A DNA stretch of 64,000 nucleotides, taken from Petunia secreta (Eukaryota; Streptophyta; Magnoliopsida; Solanales; Solanaceae). The stretch is from positions 1 to 64,000 of the forward strand of contig JARKIP010000740.1 in assembly GCA_029990175.1 (NCBI GenBank), written 5' to 3'. Made by a program: the position numbers and the translations under genes. Position 1 is the stretch's first letter. Every line of letters begins with the position of its first letter. The notes under the pieces are model-generated. The model made no database searches. It was not told where the DNA came from and saw only the letters and a program-made list of their open reading frames with translations. Below are positions 1 to 12,480 of this stretch, in pieces.

Positions 1-146
1 CATCATATGGGAATAGGACATTGTTGTTTTTCCATTCGAAAAATACAAAACAGAATAAATGTTATATCAACTATGACCAAAGAAATATTCTTGAGCACAT
101 GCAAAAGTAATGCAAGAATGAAAAAAGAAAATTAGGAGGAAACAAC

Positions 147-970
147 TGATGCAGGGAAAAACGAGCGGAAGCTACAGACGATATGAAAATGCGGAAGCTA
201 AAACAAGATAGACGATATCGATGAAGATATCGAGATAAAGAGCAAGACGAGGCTTGAACGTTTACCTAAGTAGCACCGAGGAACTCGTCTCGATACACCC
301 CGGGTGAAGTCAAGGATCACCTATACTATGCAACTACCCTCAAGAGGCACCTGGCTCTTGCAAATAGAATGATCAAAGAGGTTTCGATGTTCAACTTGGA
401 ATCCACCAAGTGAAATCATACCCGCTCACGGGTTCTTCATTGAGATTCACTCAAGAAATTCATCATTCTACATTCAAGGTTTGTTAAAATGAAATGAAGA
501 CCTAAGGGCTCTATTTATAGGCCCCTTCTAAGACTAAAGTAAATGACTAAAGTGCCTCAAGTGAGGTTAATACATAGAAGGCCACTTAGGGCTAAAATAG
601 GAAATACACCCAAAATTAGGAAAATCCCGTAATGCACACACATGGGTAGGCGGTCTGCCTCCCCCTCTAGGCGCTCCGCCTGTTTCCAATTTCCAGAGAG
701 TGGCAGCCAACTAGGCGGTCCGCCTAGTGACTTCAGGCGGTTCGCCTCTTTGTGTAGGCGGTCCGCCTCATCCTGGGAGGTCTTGAAATGGCTCAAAATG
801 GACTCTAGGTGTTCCCCCTTGGTCCGTAGTTGTTCCTCCCTCGATGGTGATCAAGTTCATGACTCCAAATCACTCTCGGATCCTCCTCGGGAGCTCTTGA
901 TGTATACTCCTTGTGCTCTTGAGCTTGGCTCTTGATGGTTGGCGCTTTGGCTCTAATTTGCCCGGCATCA
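147..970 (-). repeat. 3' LTR of RT-less element A (824 bp)
   Basis: Matches 11610-12475 over its full length apart from scattered substitutions and one missing block of about 42 bp near 746. It contains five GC-rich palindromes of the type AGGCGGTCCGCCT (about 643-768), which lie upstream of the TATA box in element orientation. Confidence 0.92.
511..520 (-). promoter_or_regulatory. LTR TATA box
   Basis: CTATAAATAG on the minus strand, about 450 nt into the LTR in element orientation. The same decamer is at 11974-11983 in the partner LTR. It sets the likely end of U3 about 30 nt further on. Confidence 0.6.
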
Positions 971-988
971 TCCTCCCCTTCTTGAAAG
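971..988 (-). other. Polypurine tract of RT-less element A
   Basis: On the minus strand a purine run containing AAGAAGGGGAGGA directly abuts the 3' LTR. The same bases encode a QEGEDDA peptide shared with the autonomous Gypsy elements, so primer tract and coding tail overlap. Confidence 0.75.
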
Positions 989-1058
989 GATTTCGTCCTC
1001 GAAATCAAACCATCAAGTCCTACAATCAAAGACGCGACAAACAAAAACAAAACTCCTA

Positions 1059-2214
1059 CTACAAGAGTAGGTTAGTGCCACAAGCGTGGGAAAACACACT
1101 CTTATGGTACAACCAAGTATCAATAGCCATAAAGACGTTCATGTGCCCAAGGGAACTAGCAATTACTTGGTTCAACAAAGAAGTGCACCCAACACAAGAA
1201 TAAACAAAGAGATGAATAGGGCATGGCATAGGCAAGATCAAGCTACCAAATTCCCTACGACCCCTAAGTTGATTAGTGCACCAAGATTCCCTACTATGCG
1301 AGTAGGCAAGTCTAGCAAGAGTGAAGGCAAGGGGTGTGGAAAATTCACTCTTGTGGTAGAGCCAAGTATCAATACTAATCAAAAAGCTTATGTCCCCAAA
1401 GGAGACAACAAGTTCTTGGCTCACCAATGACAAGCACTCACAAACCATAACAAGCAAAGAGACCATTAGGACATAGAACATTCAAGATTACACAATCAAG
1501 TTTCCTATGACCCCTAAGCTCATGATCGACACGCCAAACCTTTAACGCAATGCTTTCACAGTGTGGCACAATGGGTTCGGCATGCTCAATTCTCAAAGTG
1601 TGGTTAACATGCGGGATGGGATAGGCAAAATAGTGCAATGCACAATTAGCATCAATTACCCCACTCCCCTTCTTAAGAGCTCTCATACTCACACTAAGAG
1701 ATACCTCCTCACCTCCAATTTCATCCTCGAGACAACCCTCCTCACATGATAAACTCTCAAGGGAGGCATTAATAATGGCCTCTTCATCATCATAACCCAA
1801 ACCAACCAAGAGTAGGGGTCACTAGAAGAATCATCTACCTCACTCAAAGCTTCAAACAAAGAGTTGTCTATGGGATCAAATCCCTCGCACCACGGAGTTT
1901 CATACTCATTCCCAACTCTAGCTCGATACAACTCACCACAACCAATAGGGGTGCCCTCAAACAAAGGATTAGTAAAAGTACGCATCCCATTCTCAAGGTC
2001 AAACAAAGGTGACGTATCAAAGCTAGGTTCTTCGCTCTCACTTGAGGAGTCATCATAGACAATCTTGTCCAATTCATGCAATTTGGACTCCTCAAGGTCA
2101 CTTTCATCCTTACAACGACACACAAATCCACCAAAATCAATTATACCAACAAGGGTAGAGTCACATAACTCATCTTCCCCTTTATCAAATATGGGTGGGG
2201 GTGTCATAACAAGG
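1059..2214 (-). pseudogene. 3' part of the RT-less element A protein gene (frameshifted)
   Basis: This is the downstream part of the reading frame that starts at 10616, separated from it by the nested element. Peptides such as PPIFDKGEDE and SDLEES match the protein of RT-less element B at 51466-53331, so the family is real. Breaks are an extra C in the C-run near 2200, a frame change near 1800, and another frame down to 1438. The last stretch (1059-1481) contains a tandem duplication of about 260 bp: two copies of a segment reading IDTWLYHKS, the second ending in NLLL and a stop exactly as in element B. No enzymatic domain is recognisable. This part may be 3' untranslated sequence rather than protein. 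Confidence 0.55.
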
Positions 2215-2970
2215 TGGTGCAATGCAATTCCCGAAGGGGTTGCTAGCACAAACGCGGAAGAACAAACAATAAAGATAAAGATAAAAGCAAGACAAAACTT
2301 GCTTCTTTCGAAAGAACAGTGAGGAACCTGTCTCAAAGCTCAATCAAAAGGGATACAAGGATCACCTATACTATGCAACAATCCTCAAGAGAACATTGCC
2401 TCTTGCAAACTGAATGATCAAGAGGAATGTTCAATCGGACTAACCGAAAGCCACAAGTCCTTAAAAAGCCCTCACCGGGGTTTTGCTCACGACGGAGACA
2501 AGAAGAAATGTGCTCGGCACTTTCATTCAATTCATCAATGTTCAAAGACTAGGTACTTACAATGAAAGGAAACAGTGTTTATATAGGAAATACTAAGGGT
2601 AAACTAGTAAATAGGTCACAGTTGACCAATAGAAATAAGCCACGCAGGGGCTGAATTAAAATGTGTTCGGCAGACTTTGACTTCGGTAAGCCTTGGCTTC
2701 GGTTCTCGATTGTCTGCTCGAGCACACACTTGTTGCCTTCGGACGCTCAATTGTCTTCGAGCTCATTGTCCTCGTTCACTTTGCCTTCGGGCTCAAATCT
2801 GAAGATAATGCCTTCGATTCTTGAGCTCGGCCACTCAGCTTCGGAGCAATTGTTTTCCCTTCGGCCAGGCTAAGTGAACGTGCACATCGTGCAGCAGCTT
2901 GGCTTGGCTTCTTGTCATCGGTCTCCTCGGTGGATCGATCACTTGATCAGCACATGATCGGGCTGCATCA
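2215..2970 (-). repeat. 3' LTR of the nested Gypsy element (756 bp)
   Basis: TG...CA-bounded repeat matching 9012-9765. On the minus strand a TATATAAA motif near 2580 is the likely promoter. The polyprotein frame runs into this LTR from inside the element. Confidence 0.93.
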
Positions 2971-5900
2971 TCCTCCCCTTCTTGAGAAGATTTCGTCCTC
3001 AAAATCAAGCCCTCCTCGTCCTCCGAAGTTGGACCTACAACACAAGGAACTAAGTCAGCAACATTAAAGGTGTTGGACACGTTATACTCACCAGGGAGGT
3101 CGATCACGTAGGCATTGTTGTTGATCTTGGTCAACACTTGAAATGGACCATCCCCTCGAGGAGCCAACTTTCCTTTCCTTTGGTTCGGGAAGCGTTCCTT
3201 TCGAAAGTGAACCCAAACCCAATCTCCCTTCTTTAATTCCAACTTTTTACGCCCCTTGTTTTTCTTTAAGGCAACCTTTGCATAGGCCTCCTCGAGGTTC
3301 TTCTTCACCTTTGCATGCAATTCGATCAAGGCAGCTGCGCGTCGAGTACCTTCAAAATCAAGAACAGAATCTCGAGGCAATGGGGTTAAATCAAGTGGAA
3401 TCAAGGATTAAAGCCATACACACATTCAAACGGGGTCATGTTGATCATTCTATGCACCGTTCGATTGTATGCAAACTCCATCATGGGCAAACGATCAGCC
3501 CAGTTTCCAACCTTCCCTTTGGTCATTGCGCGAAGCAAAGATCCCAAGGTTCGGTTAACTACCTCGGTCTGTCCATCAGTCTGAGGATGGTGAGACGTCG
3601 AGAATAGTAGCTTGGTGCCGAGGGCACCCCACAAACACTTCCAAAAATGACTCAGGAACTTCGAGTCTCGATCACTTACAATAGTACGAGGTACACCATG
3701 CAATTTTAACACATTAGAAACAAACAATGTAGCTACATGCTGTGCATCATCACACTTTTTGCAAGGAATAAAGTGAGCCATTTTTGAAAAACGGTCAACC
3801 ACAACGAAGATGCTATCATGTCCTCCCCCCGACCTCGGTAACCCCAAGACAAAGTCCATGGATATATCAACCCAAGGTCGATCAGGCACAGGCAACGGGG
3901 TGTACAATCCATGAGGGTTGGACTTCGATTTTGCTTTCTTGCAAACGAGACAAGCATTGCAAAGTTTTTCCACATCTCGTCGCATTTTGGGCCAATGGAA
4001 ACTGCTCGGTCAAGATACCAAGAGTTTTATCGACACCGAAGTGCCCCATTAGTCCACCTGAGTGAGCTTCTCGAACCAAGAGCTCTCTCCACGATGACAC
4101 TGGCACACAAACCCTCCCATTTTTGAAGAGGTAGCCATCATGCCACTGATATTTCTCAACCTTTCGGCCACTCAAGATTGCGTCTCGAACACATTTCTGC
4201 TTGGGATCGTCCTCGTACATCGACTTGATGCTTTCGAATCCCATGAGCCTAGAGGCGAGAGTGGTCGCTAAGGCAAATTTCCTTGATAGCGCATCGGCCA
4301 CAACATTATCTTTTCCCTTTTTGTAATGAATTACATAGGGGAAAGCTTTCAATGAATTCAACCCACTTGCATGTCTTCGATTCAATTTCTCCTGACCTCG
4401 GAGATGTTTCAAAGACTCATGATCACTTTTGATCACAAACTCTCGAGGCCACAAATAATGCTGCCAATGGGCGAGTGCCTCGAACGAGGGCATACAACTC
4501 TTTGTCATACGTAGAGTAATTCAAAGTTGCACCCTTAAGCTTTTCGCTAAAGTAAGCGATCGGCTTCGAGTCTTGCATCAGCACTCCTCCGATCCCAACT
4601 CCAGACGCATCACACTCGACTTCGAATGCTTTGCCGAAATCAGGGAGTTGCAACAACGGGCAGAACAAAGCCTCCGCTTCAACTCTTGGAAAGCCCTCTC
4701 TTGGGACTCTCCCCACACAAATGGATTGTCTTTCTTCACCAGCTCGGTTAAAGGAGCTGCCACGGTGCTGAAAGTCACGAACAACCTTCGGTAAAAGCTA
4801 GCTAAGCCATGGAAGCTACGAACTTGTGATACCGAGGTTGGAGTTGGCCAATCTTTGATGGCTTCGACTTTTGATTCGTCGACTTCGACACCATTAGTAC
4901 TAACAACAAATCCAAGAAAGACTACACGATCGACACCAAAGGCGCATTTCTTGAAGTTGGCATACAACTTCTCTTCTCGAAGCTTTTCAAGTACTTGCCT
5001 TAGGTGGTCGACATGTTCATCCACGGTTCTGCTATAAACAAGTATGTCATCGAAATAGACGACAACAAACTTATTTATGAACGGTTTGAGCACATGGTTC
5101 ATCAGTCGCATGAATATGCTCGGTGCATTGGATAAGCCAAAAGGCATCACCAACCATTCATAGAGACCGAATTTGGTCTTGAATGCGGTTTTCCACTCGT
5201 CCTCGGGTTTCATTCGGATCTGATGGTAACCGGACCTGAGGTCTATCTTCGAAAAGCATGAAGAACCACTTAACTCATCTAGCATGTCATCTAATCGAGG
5301 GATAGGATGACGATACTTTACCGTTATTTTGTTGACTGCTCGACAGTCAACACACATTCGCCATGTTCCATCCTTCTTCGGGACAAGGATAACAGGAACG
5401 GCGCAAGGACTCAAGCTCTCACGAACGAGGCCCTTGTTCAGCAGTTCATCAACCTGCCGTTGGAGCTCTTTGGTGTCTTCGGGATTACACCGGTATGCAG
5501 GTTTGTTAGGGATTTGAGACCCTGGTACGAAGTCAATTTGGTGCTCGATTCCCCTCAATGGAGGTAATCCACCTGGCATTTCTTGGGGAAACATGTCCTC
5601 GAAGTCCTGCAAAACTTTACGAACAAACAAAGGCAAAGGGTTATCATTAGAAAAATCATCATTAGAGTTTAGAAGGATACCCTTGTGCACGAGGCAAATC
5701 ATCATCTGACCGTGGTCGTTGCCTCGTAAGATCTCACCGGGTTGCATGATTGCACAAATTCCTTTCACTTCGATCGGTGAGTTTGTTTCTTCGGGCCCCA
5801 ATTTTGCTCCCATCGGAAGCTTAGCTTTGGCCGCTTCTTTCAATTCTTTCATTCGTTTATAGTCCTCGGTGACTTGTTTTGGAGACAAGGGTTTGAGTAC

Positions 5901-7799
5901 GAAACTCTTCCCATCAAGCTTCACAGTGTAAGTGTTGGATCTGCCATTGTGAACAGCTGCTCGGTCATATTGCCATGGTCGACCCAATAGCAAATGACAA
6001 GCTTGCATCGGAACCACATCGAATATCATTTCATCTTGATACTCTCCGATTTTGAACTTGATCCACACTTGTTTGACAACCCTCAATTCTCCACACTCAT
6101 TCAGCCATTGTAACTTGTAAGGGTGGGGATGCTTCATCGTAGGTAATCCCATTTGTGAAACCAAAGTTTGGCTCACTACATTGGCACAACTACCGGAATC
6201 AACGATCATCGAACACACCTTTCCCCTCACTCGACATCGGGCATGAAAGAGGTTTTCTCTTTGGTTGTCCTCTTCTTCAAGAGTCATGCAGCTCAAATTC
6301 CTTCGAACCACAAGAAACATTTCCGGATGATCAGCTTCGGTAGCCTCATGATCATCATCAACTTCAGCTCGATCAGTCTCCTCGATAATTTCCTCCTCGG
6401 TGTCACTCGCTTGCTCATGGACGGTTCCATCTTCGAGCAGAAGCATAACTTTGCGAGTTGGACACTCTTTTGCCATGTGACCATAACCTTTGCATTTGTG
6501 ACACTGAATGTTTGAAGCACTAGGAGAGTTGAGTTGAACTTTACCTCCCACTTCTCTTGGTTGGTTAACGGTCACACCTCTTTCGAAGGGTCTCTTCGAA
6601 TCTCGAACAGCGTTAGCACTTGCTTGGTTTGGACTCTTCCATTCTCTACCTCGGTTCAAAGGAGTAGAAGTGGTAACTCCTCGATACCGGTTTGCCTTAT
6701 CGTCCTTTACCAATTTTTCAGCTTCGGTGGCAGCATCAAACAAATCTTCCAATGTGTGGTACACGTGGAGTCTCAACTGAGATGACACATCCCTAGCCAA
6801 GCCATTTTTGAATCTGATAATGGCTTGTTCTTCATCTTCGACCAGATCAAGATTCAATCGAACCTTTTCGAACTCATCGTGGTACTCTTGGACAGACTTG
6901 GACCCTTGCTTTAACTCATAGAGCTTTTGCATTTGAGTCTGCCTGTACTTGGCACTCAAGTACTTACCATCCATCGCTCTCATCAACTGTGGCCATGTGT
7001 TGACTACTGGATAGTCATTTCTTCTTCTATGCCTCTTGTCTGATTCCCACCATGTTGATGCATAAGCTTCGAACGAAGCAATGGCATGGGCAGCTTTTCT
7101 CTCATCGGTCATCTCACTGGTTTCAAAGATGCGCTCCATTTTAAGCTTCCATTCAAGATACTCATCGGGATCACTAGTTCCTTTAAAGGGTGGGATAGTG
7201 ATCTTGACACTGTTCAAGTTTGAGTCTCGAACAGCTCTAGCCTGTTCGGGAAACTCATCTTCTCGATCTTCAGCCTCGCGCTCAATATTTCTTTCAACAT
7301 TTGCGCCTCGGCCTCGACCTCGGAAATTTCCACGACCTCGGTGAGCTTGCCTTCGTTGAGCGAACGGCGGCTCACGCTCATATTCGTCCTCGGGAAATTC
7401 CTCCTCATCAACCTCTTCGGTTACAGCTCCAAGATCTCTTCGGGTCCTTGGAAGTGGTAACCTCTCTCCTCGGGGAATGCCCAAGTTTTGATTTCCAGCT
7501 TGGGGATTGCCCAAGTTTTGTTGTGCTTGGGGATTGCCCAAGTTAAGCTCTCTTCGAATTGCTTCACTCGTCAACTGATGTTGTCGAAGAAGCTCAGCAT
7601 ACAGATCAGGTTTCATCGGAGTGGATTCGCTTGTTCCAGCGCCGGACCCATGCATGGCCACGGACGCACTTCCTTGTTCGAGTTGAGTTACTCGAGCACT
7701 CACTCCTCTTACATCGGCACTGATGCCTTGTATCGCAGCCATGAGATCGGCTAACGACAATTCAGGCTTTTCAATGCTTTTGCCATCGTTTCCAGCCAT
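2835..7799 (-). pseudogene. Gag-Pol polyprotein, broken by single-base frameshifts
   Basis: Starts at the ATG at 7799 and follows the 1670-residue polyprotein at 35549-40561 in order. It has Gag, a CCHC knuckle, protease with DSG, reverse transcriptase with YFDD, RNase H, integrase and a GPF-type C-terminal module. The first frame stays open from 7799 to about 4660, covering Gag through RT. Lesions then follow near 4660 (a C lost from a C-run), 4485 (G gained), 4357/4340 (a compensating pair), 4005 (T gained) and 3405 (T lost, giving a stop). The Gag has one more NLGNPQ repeat than the complete copy. As read, it could make Gag, protease and RT but no integrase. Most lesions are in homopolymers, so an intact gene misread by the assembly is possible. 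Confidence 0.9.
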
Positions 7800-8994
7800 G
7801 GTTCCTGCACAAGTCAAAGATCAAACAAATGTTAGGGTTAGAAATCACCTCACACACTCCCTCTCCTTTGATGGGTGGCACTCGGGTCCACTCAATTTAT
7901 GGGTTCGGTTTTGGATCACTCAAGGACTTGTTAACAGTGGCTCGTCTGATTGATCGGTCCTCTAAGATCCTTCAAGTTCGACAATAGTCACTGCCTCTTC
8001 GGGAAGAGTGAAGTGATGTTCGACTCGATGGAACGGACGCCTTTTAACTGAGCTCAGGGAGTCAAAAGAATGTCTATGAAAGTTTGGACTTCGGTCACCC
8101 CTTCGCACGAATTCCTATCAGCTTAAAAGAGTTAGTACGACCTCGAGTAGGACAATTACTCAAAAGATCCACCAACTAGAATTTTGACACGAAAGAAAGT
8201 GAGAACCTAGGAGAATCTACCCTTTGATTCCCTTTTGGAATCTTTTTCGATCACACCCACTCCTGTCCGTACAAGAGTGGTCCCTCCTTGGTACGGATAG
8301 GGTTTTACCTTATCCACTTTCCCTTTTCAGCCGACAATTTTTTTCCACCTGGGCTTTGATGTTTACACTTTAACCCCTTTCTTCCTCAATGGAACAGTGA
8401 CCTTGCTCCGGCGTACGGACGCAACAACTTCGGTTCACTGACCACGAAATTCAACAGATCTGAGTTGCTCTTTCAACTCCGGTTCCAAACAACAACGGAG
8501 GAAATCAAACGGAGTTCTTCGAACTAAAATTCAGCTCGTTCGTGTCGTACACTGTTACGATTTGTAACAATTTCCGGCGTACGGACATCGATTTAAACTC
8601 AGAGCTTCGATTTTTGAGCAACAAACAAACCCAAATCACTCAAGAACCACCAATCTTCACCGGTTTCTTCCAAACACAGTGGGGTTCGAGTTCAGTCACC
8701 ATTAAAGCTCAAAACAGTCCAAAAATTCACCAAGAAACCCTAGTCACGAAATCAGTACGTCTGGTATTCGTTGGGATCAGAACTCGATGGTGAACAAGAA
8801 TCCAAGATTGTTTTTCCCAAACAACCAACAATCAAACACAATTTTTGAATTTTTCTTTTAACACTTTTTTTTTTTTTTTTTGTAAAATAACAACACCGAC
8901 AGTAACCAAATTCAAGAACACGAAAAGGAAACAAAGACACAAAAACGCACGAAGATAATGAACAGGATTGAGGTTGTAAGAACAAACTCAAACC

Positions 8995-9008
8995 GTGCTC
9001 TGATACCA
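8995..9008 (-). other. Primer-binding site (tRNA-iMet type)
   Basis: The minus strand reads TGGTATCAGAGCAC three bases after the 5' LTR. This is the usual plant initiator-methionine tRNA complement. Confidence 0.85.
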
Positions 9009-9011
9009 AGA

Positions 9012-9765
9012 TGGTGCAATGCAATTCCCGAAGGGGTTGCTAGCACAAACGCGGAAGAACAAACAATAAAGATAAAGATAAAAGCAAGACAAAACTTGCT
9101 TCTTTCGAAAGAACAGTGAGGAACCTGTCTCAAAGCTCAATCAAAAGGGATACAAGGATCACCTATACTATGCAACAATCCTCAAGAGAACATTGCCTCT
9201 TGCAAACTGAATGATCAAGAGGAATGTTCAATCGGACTAACCGAAAGCCACAAGTCCTTAAAAAGCCCTCACTGGGGTTTTGCTCACGACGGAGACAAGA
9301 AGAAATGTGCTCGGCACTTTCATTCAATTCATCAATGTTCAAAGACTAGGTACTTACAATGAAAGGAAACAGTGTTTATATAGGAAATACTAAGGGTAAA
9401 CTAGTAAATAGGTCACAGTTGACCAATAGAAATAAGCCACGCAGGGCTGAATTAAAATGTGTTCGGCAGACTTTGACTTCGGTAAGCCTTGGCTTCGGTT
9501 CTCGATTGTCTGCTCGAGCACACACTTGTTGCCTTCGGACGCTCAATTGTCTTCGAGCTCATTGTCCTCGTTCACTTTGCCTTCGGGCTCAAATCTGAAG
9601 ATAATGCCTTCGATTCTTGAGCTCGGCCACTCAGCTTCGGAGCAATTGTTTTCCTTCGGCCAGGCTAAGTGAACGTGCACATCGTGCAGCAGCTTGGCTT
9701 GGCTTCTTGTCATCGGTCTCCTCGGTGGATCGATCACTTGATCAGCACGTGATCGGGCTGCATCA
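9012..9765 (-). repeat. 5' LTR of the nested Gypsy element (754 bp)
   Basis: Partner of 2215-2970. It starts TGGTGCAATGC and ends GGGCTGCATCA on the plus strand and is followed by the target duplication CAAGG. Confidence 0.93.
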
Positions 9766-9770
9766 CAAGG

Positions 9771-10616
9771 TTCACAAGCAAGGTCAACTAACATATTTCC
9801 ACTAGAGAGAGGTTCTTTGAATACCGGGCTCACATCATGATGTGGCGTTTCATTCCTCTCTACTAGGTCACACGTAAACACAAGTTGACCATTAGACTCT
9901 TCACTAGTTGCAAGGTCAATATTGGCATTACAAGCAACAACTAGCTTTGAGTCGCTACAAGACAAGGGATCAACATGTTCATGAGAAGGAGAGGTAACAC
10001 TTACATTTGAGTTGCTCCCGTGAGCACTCACATAGCTTGAAGTGTCGCATTCAATGCCTTCATCACGAAGTTCACAATGATGCTCTCCGTCCTCTTGTCT
10101 TCCTTCCAAGGCAAAGGGTTGAGGCTCCACTAGCTCGCCTCCGAGAGTACCTACACAAAAGCTATGGCAAGAAGAAGAAGATAACATAGGGTTAGGAAGA
10201 AGGGTGCCCTCACTCTCAATTTGTTTTTCCTCTCCTCTTCTTTCTTTCAATTCGCTCTCATGTGCAAGTGTGTGGGGATGAGGTCCAAGAATGTCATCAC
10301 CTCGCTCACCTTCCCCAACTCCCTCATTTGCCATTGGTTGGCTCATAGGAGTAGTAGAATTACTCCTAGAGTGAGTAGTTACATTTACTTGGGGAATGCC
10401 CAAGTTGTGGGGAATGCCCACTTGTTGGGGAGTGCCCAACGGTTGGGGATTGCCCAACACTTCATCACTAGTACCCCCTTCGGTACCATTTTGGACACTC
10501 GGGGTCCATTCCTCTATGAGGCGATCAAACCTCGCGCTTATGGATCTCACCTCGGCCAAGAGGTTGACCAAAGTGCTTACCGGTACCTCAATGGTATCGT
10601 ATACGTCTCCGGCCAT
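9771..10616 (-). CDS. N-terminal part of the RT-less element A protein (282 codons up to the nested insertion)
   Basis: The ATG at 10616 (MAGDVYDT) opens a frame of 282 codons before the nested element interrupts it. The N-terminus resembles the autonomous Gag start (MAGN..., a short helical stretch with RSISARFDRL against GISAEVRGVSARV). A repeat of LGNPQ, VGIP and LGIP follows, also seen in the autonomous Gag. After that the sequence is Ser/Glu/His-rich with no Gag core and no zinc knuckle. The peptide ESNGQLV and the motif PHHDVS recur in RT-less element B. It reads as a Gag-derived protein that kept its N-terminus and lost the capsid region. Function is unknown. The frame is intact up to 9771 and broken after it. 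Confidence 0.65.
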
Positions 10617-11593
10617 GTACCTACAAAAATTAAAGACAAGAGAAAGAGGTTAGAGTAAAAACCTCACTCGCTCCCTCACCTTTGGAATGTCTCTCGGGTA
10701 CACTCAATTTAGTGGGTGGTAGGATCACTCAAGCTTGATTTCAAAGGCTTCCTCGTAGTTGAACAACCACCTCAATAACCACGCAAGTCACACGAACCAA
10801 ATACTCTTCGGGGTGAGTGGAATCGATGGGACTCGATGGACGAACGGCTATATGAGTGAGCACTTGAAGCAAAAATGTTCTACGAGGCTTCTTTGAGCTC
10901 TACTCTCCTCTAGGCACGAATGTCCTAATACGCTCAAGAGTTAGTGTCTTTCGAGTAGGCCAATTACCCTAGAAACACTAACCAAGAAGTCCGGAGGCAA
11001 ACAACAAGTGAAAACCTACGAAAAAACTACCCGGAAACAAGTAACAGGGGGAGGCGCTCCGCCCAGAGGGGGAGGCGCTCCGCCTACCAAAGTCCAGAGG
11101 AGGACTTTTGCTGAGGCGGTCCGCCTAAAGCTGAAGCTGCAACTTTTTCAACTACGGGTTTTTGGCTTTTTGCACCCAAATTTTCCAACGATTTCAACCC
11201 GTTACTCAATTCCAATGATACCCAATGGTGTATTCAACTATGATAAACAATCCCCAATAGTTTTTAACTTCAAACAACCAACAACAAGATTGATTCAAGT
11301 TTTGAAGCAAAATTTTCAAAGTTTTCAAGAATTTGGGGTTTCAAGAATTTCGATTTTCAATCCGTAACACCAAAACATGTTATGAGGGTATCAAATCAAC
11401 GGGTTAACAATATAGAACAATCCCCAATACATTTAAACGCTTGGGGAATCAAATCCAACCCGATCTACTAAATTTTTTCAACTTTTCAACTTTTTCAATT
11501 TTTTTTGTTTTTTCTTCAAATCTTCAAGAACAAAAACATAAACACAACAACAATAAGAACAAGACCGAGGATTCGTAAGAACGAAGCCTAGCC
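10617..11593 (-). other. Leader of RT-less element A, with palindromes and an intron-like segment
   Basis: About 1 kb between primer site and start codon with no long reading frame. It holds three GC palindromes at about 11049-11127 (types GAGGCGCTCCGCC and AGGCGGTCCGCC). Just before the ATG, a 59-nt stretch (10621-10679) is bounded by CAAAG|GTGAGG and TTTTTGTAG|GTAC on the minus strand. Similar boundaries precede Gag in the other elements. Confidence 0.6.
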
Positions 11594-11607
11594 GTGCTCT
11601 GATACCA
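11594..11607 (-). other. Primer-binding site (tRNA-iMet type) of element A
   Basis: The minus strand reads TGGTATCAGAGCAC two bases after the 5' LTR, the same primer as the autonomous elements. Confidence 0.85.
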
Positions 11608-11609
11608 AC

Positions 11610-12475
11610 TGATGCAGGGAAAAACGAGCGGAAGCTACAGACGATATGAAAATGCGGAAGCTAAAACAAGATAGGCGATATCGATAAAGATATCGAGATA
11701 AAGAGCAAGACGAGGCTTGAACGTTTACCTAAGTAGCACCGAGGAACTTGTCTCGATACACTCCGGGTGAAGTCAAGGATCACCTATACTATGCAACTAC
11801 CCTCAAGAGGCACCTGGCTCTTGCAAATAGAATGATCAAAGAGGTTTCGATGTTCAACTTGGAATCCACCAAGTGAAATCATGCCCGCTCACGGGTTCTT
11901 CATTGAGATTCACTCAAGAAATTCATCATTCTACATTCAAGGTTTCTTAAAATGAAATGAAGACCTAAGGGCTCTATTTATAGGCCCCTTCTAAGACTAA
12001 AGTAAATGACTAAAGTGCCCTCAAGTGAGGTTAATACATAGAAGGCCACTTAGGGCTAAAATAGGAAATACACCCAAAATTAGGAAAATCCCGTAATGCA
12101 CACACAGGGGTAGGCGGTCCGCCTCCCCCTCTAGGCGCTCCGCCTGTTTCCAATTTCCAGAGAGTGGCAGCCAACTAGGCGGTCCGCCTAGTGACTTCAG
12201 GCGGTCCGCCTCCTTGGATCCTAAGGCTTGAATCTGTCTAGGCGGTCCGCCTCTTTGTGTAGGCGGTCCGCCTCATCCTGGGAGGTCTTGAAATGGCTCA
12301 AAATGGACTCTAGGTGTTCCCCCTTGGTCCGTAGTTGGTCCTCCCTCGATGGTGATCAAGTTCATGACTCCAAATCACTCTCGGATCCTCCTCGGGAGCT
12401 CTTGATGTATACTCCTTGTGCTCTTGAGCTTGGCTCTTGATGGTTGACGCTTTGGCTCCAATTTGCCCGGCATCA
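11610..12475 (-). repeat. 5' LTR of RT-less element A (866 bp)
   Basis: Partner of 147-970. It has six GC palindromes (about 12111-12273) and the roughly 42-bp block missing from the other LTR. A TATA box CTATAAATAG is at 11974-11983 on the minus strand. It is followed by the duplication ACAAC. Confidence 0.92.
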
Positions 12476-12480
12476 ACAAC

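Larger units (their letters stand above)
2215..9765 (-). mobile_element. Ty3/Gypsy LTR retrotransposon, frameshifted copy, nested in element A
   Basis: LTRs 2215-2970 and 9012-9765 are bounded by the duplication CAAGG (2210-2214, 9766-9770). The element is on the minus strand. The LTRs differ by only about two substitutions and two 1-bp indels by eye, so insertion was recent. It is a close relative of the complete element at 33588-41086, but its polyprotein carries several single-base frameshifts. Its LTRs also contain a short GATCGATCCACCGAGG-type segment that the complete element lacks, marking a separate sub-lineage. Confidence 0.95.
147..12475 (-). mobile_element. RT-less (non-autonomous) LTR retrotransposon, subfamily A, split by a nested Gypsy element
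   Basis: Long terminal repeats at 147-970 and 11610-12475 both start TGATGCAGGG and end GGCATCA on the plus strand. They are flanked by the 5-bp duplication ACAAC (142-146 and 12476-12480). The primer-binding site lies beside the right LTR and the polypurine tract beside the left one, so the element reads on the minus strand. Once the nested element 2215-9765 is removed, about 3 kb of internal sequence remains. It encodes one Ser/Glu-rich protein and shows no reverse transcriptase, RNase H or integrase. About a dozen substitutions separate the LTRs by eye, so it is older than the element inside it. It presumably used enzymes of a relative such as 33588-41086 (inference). Confidence 0.9.
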
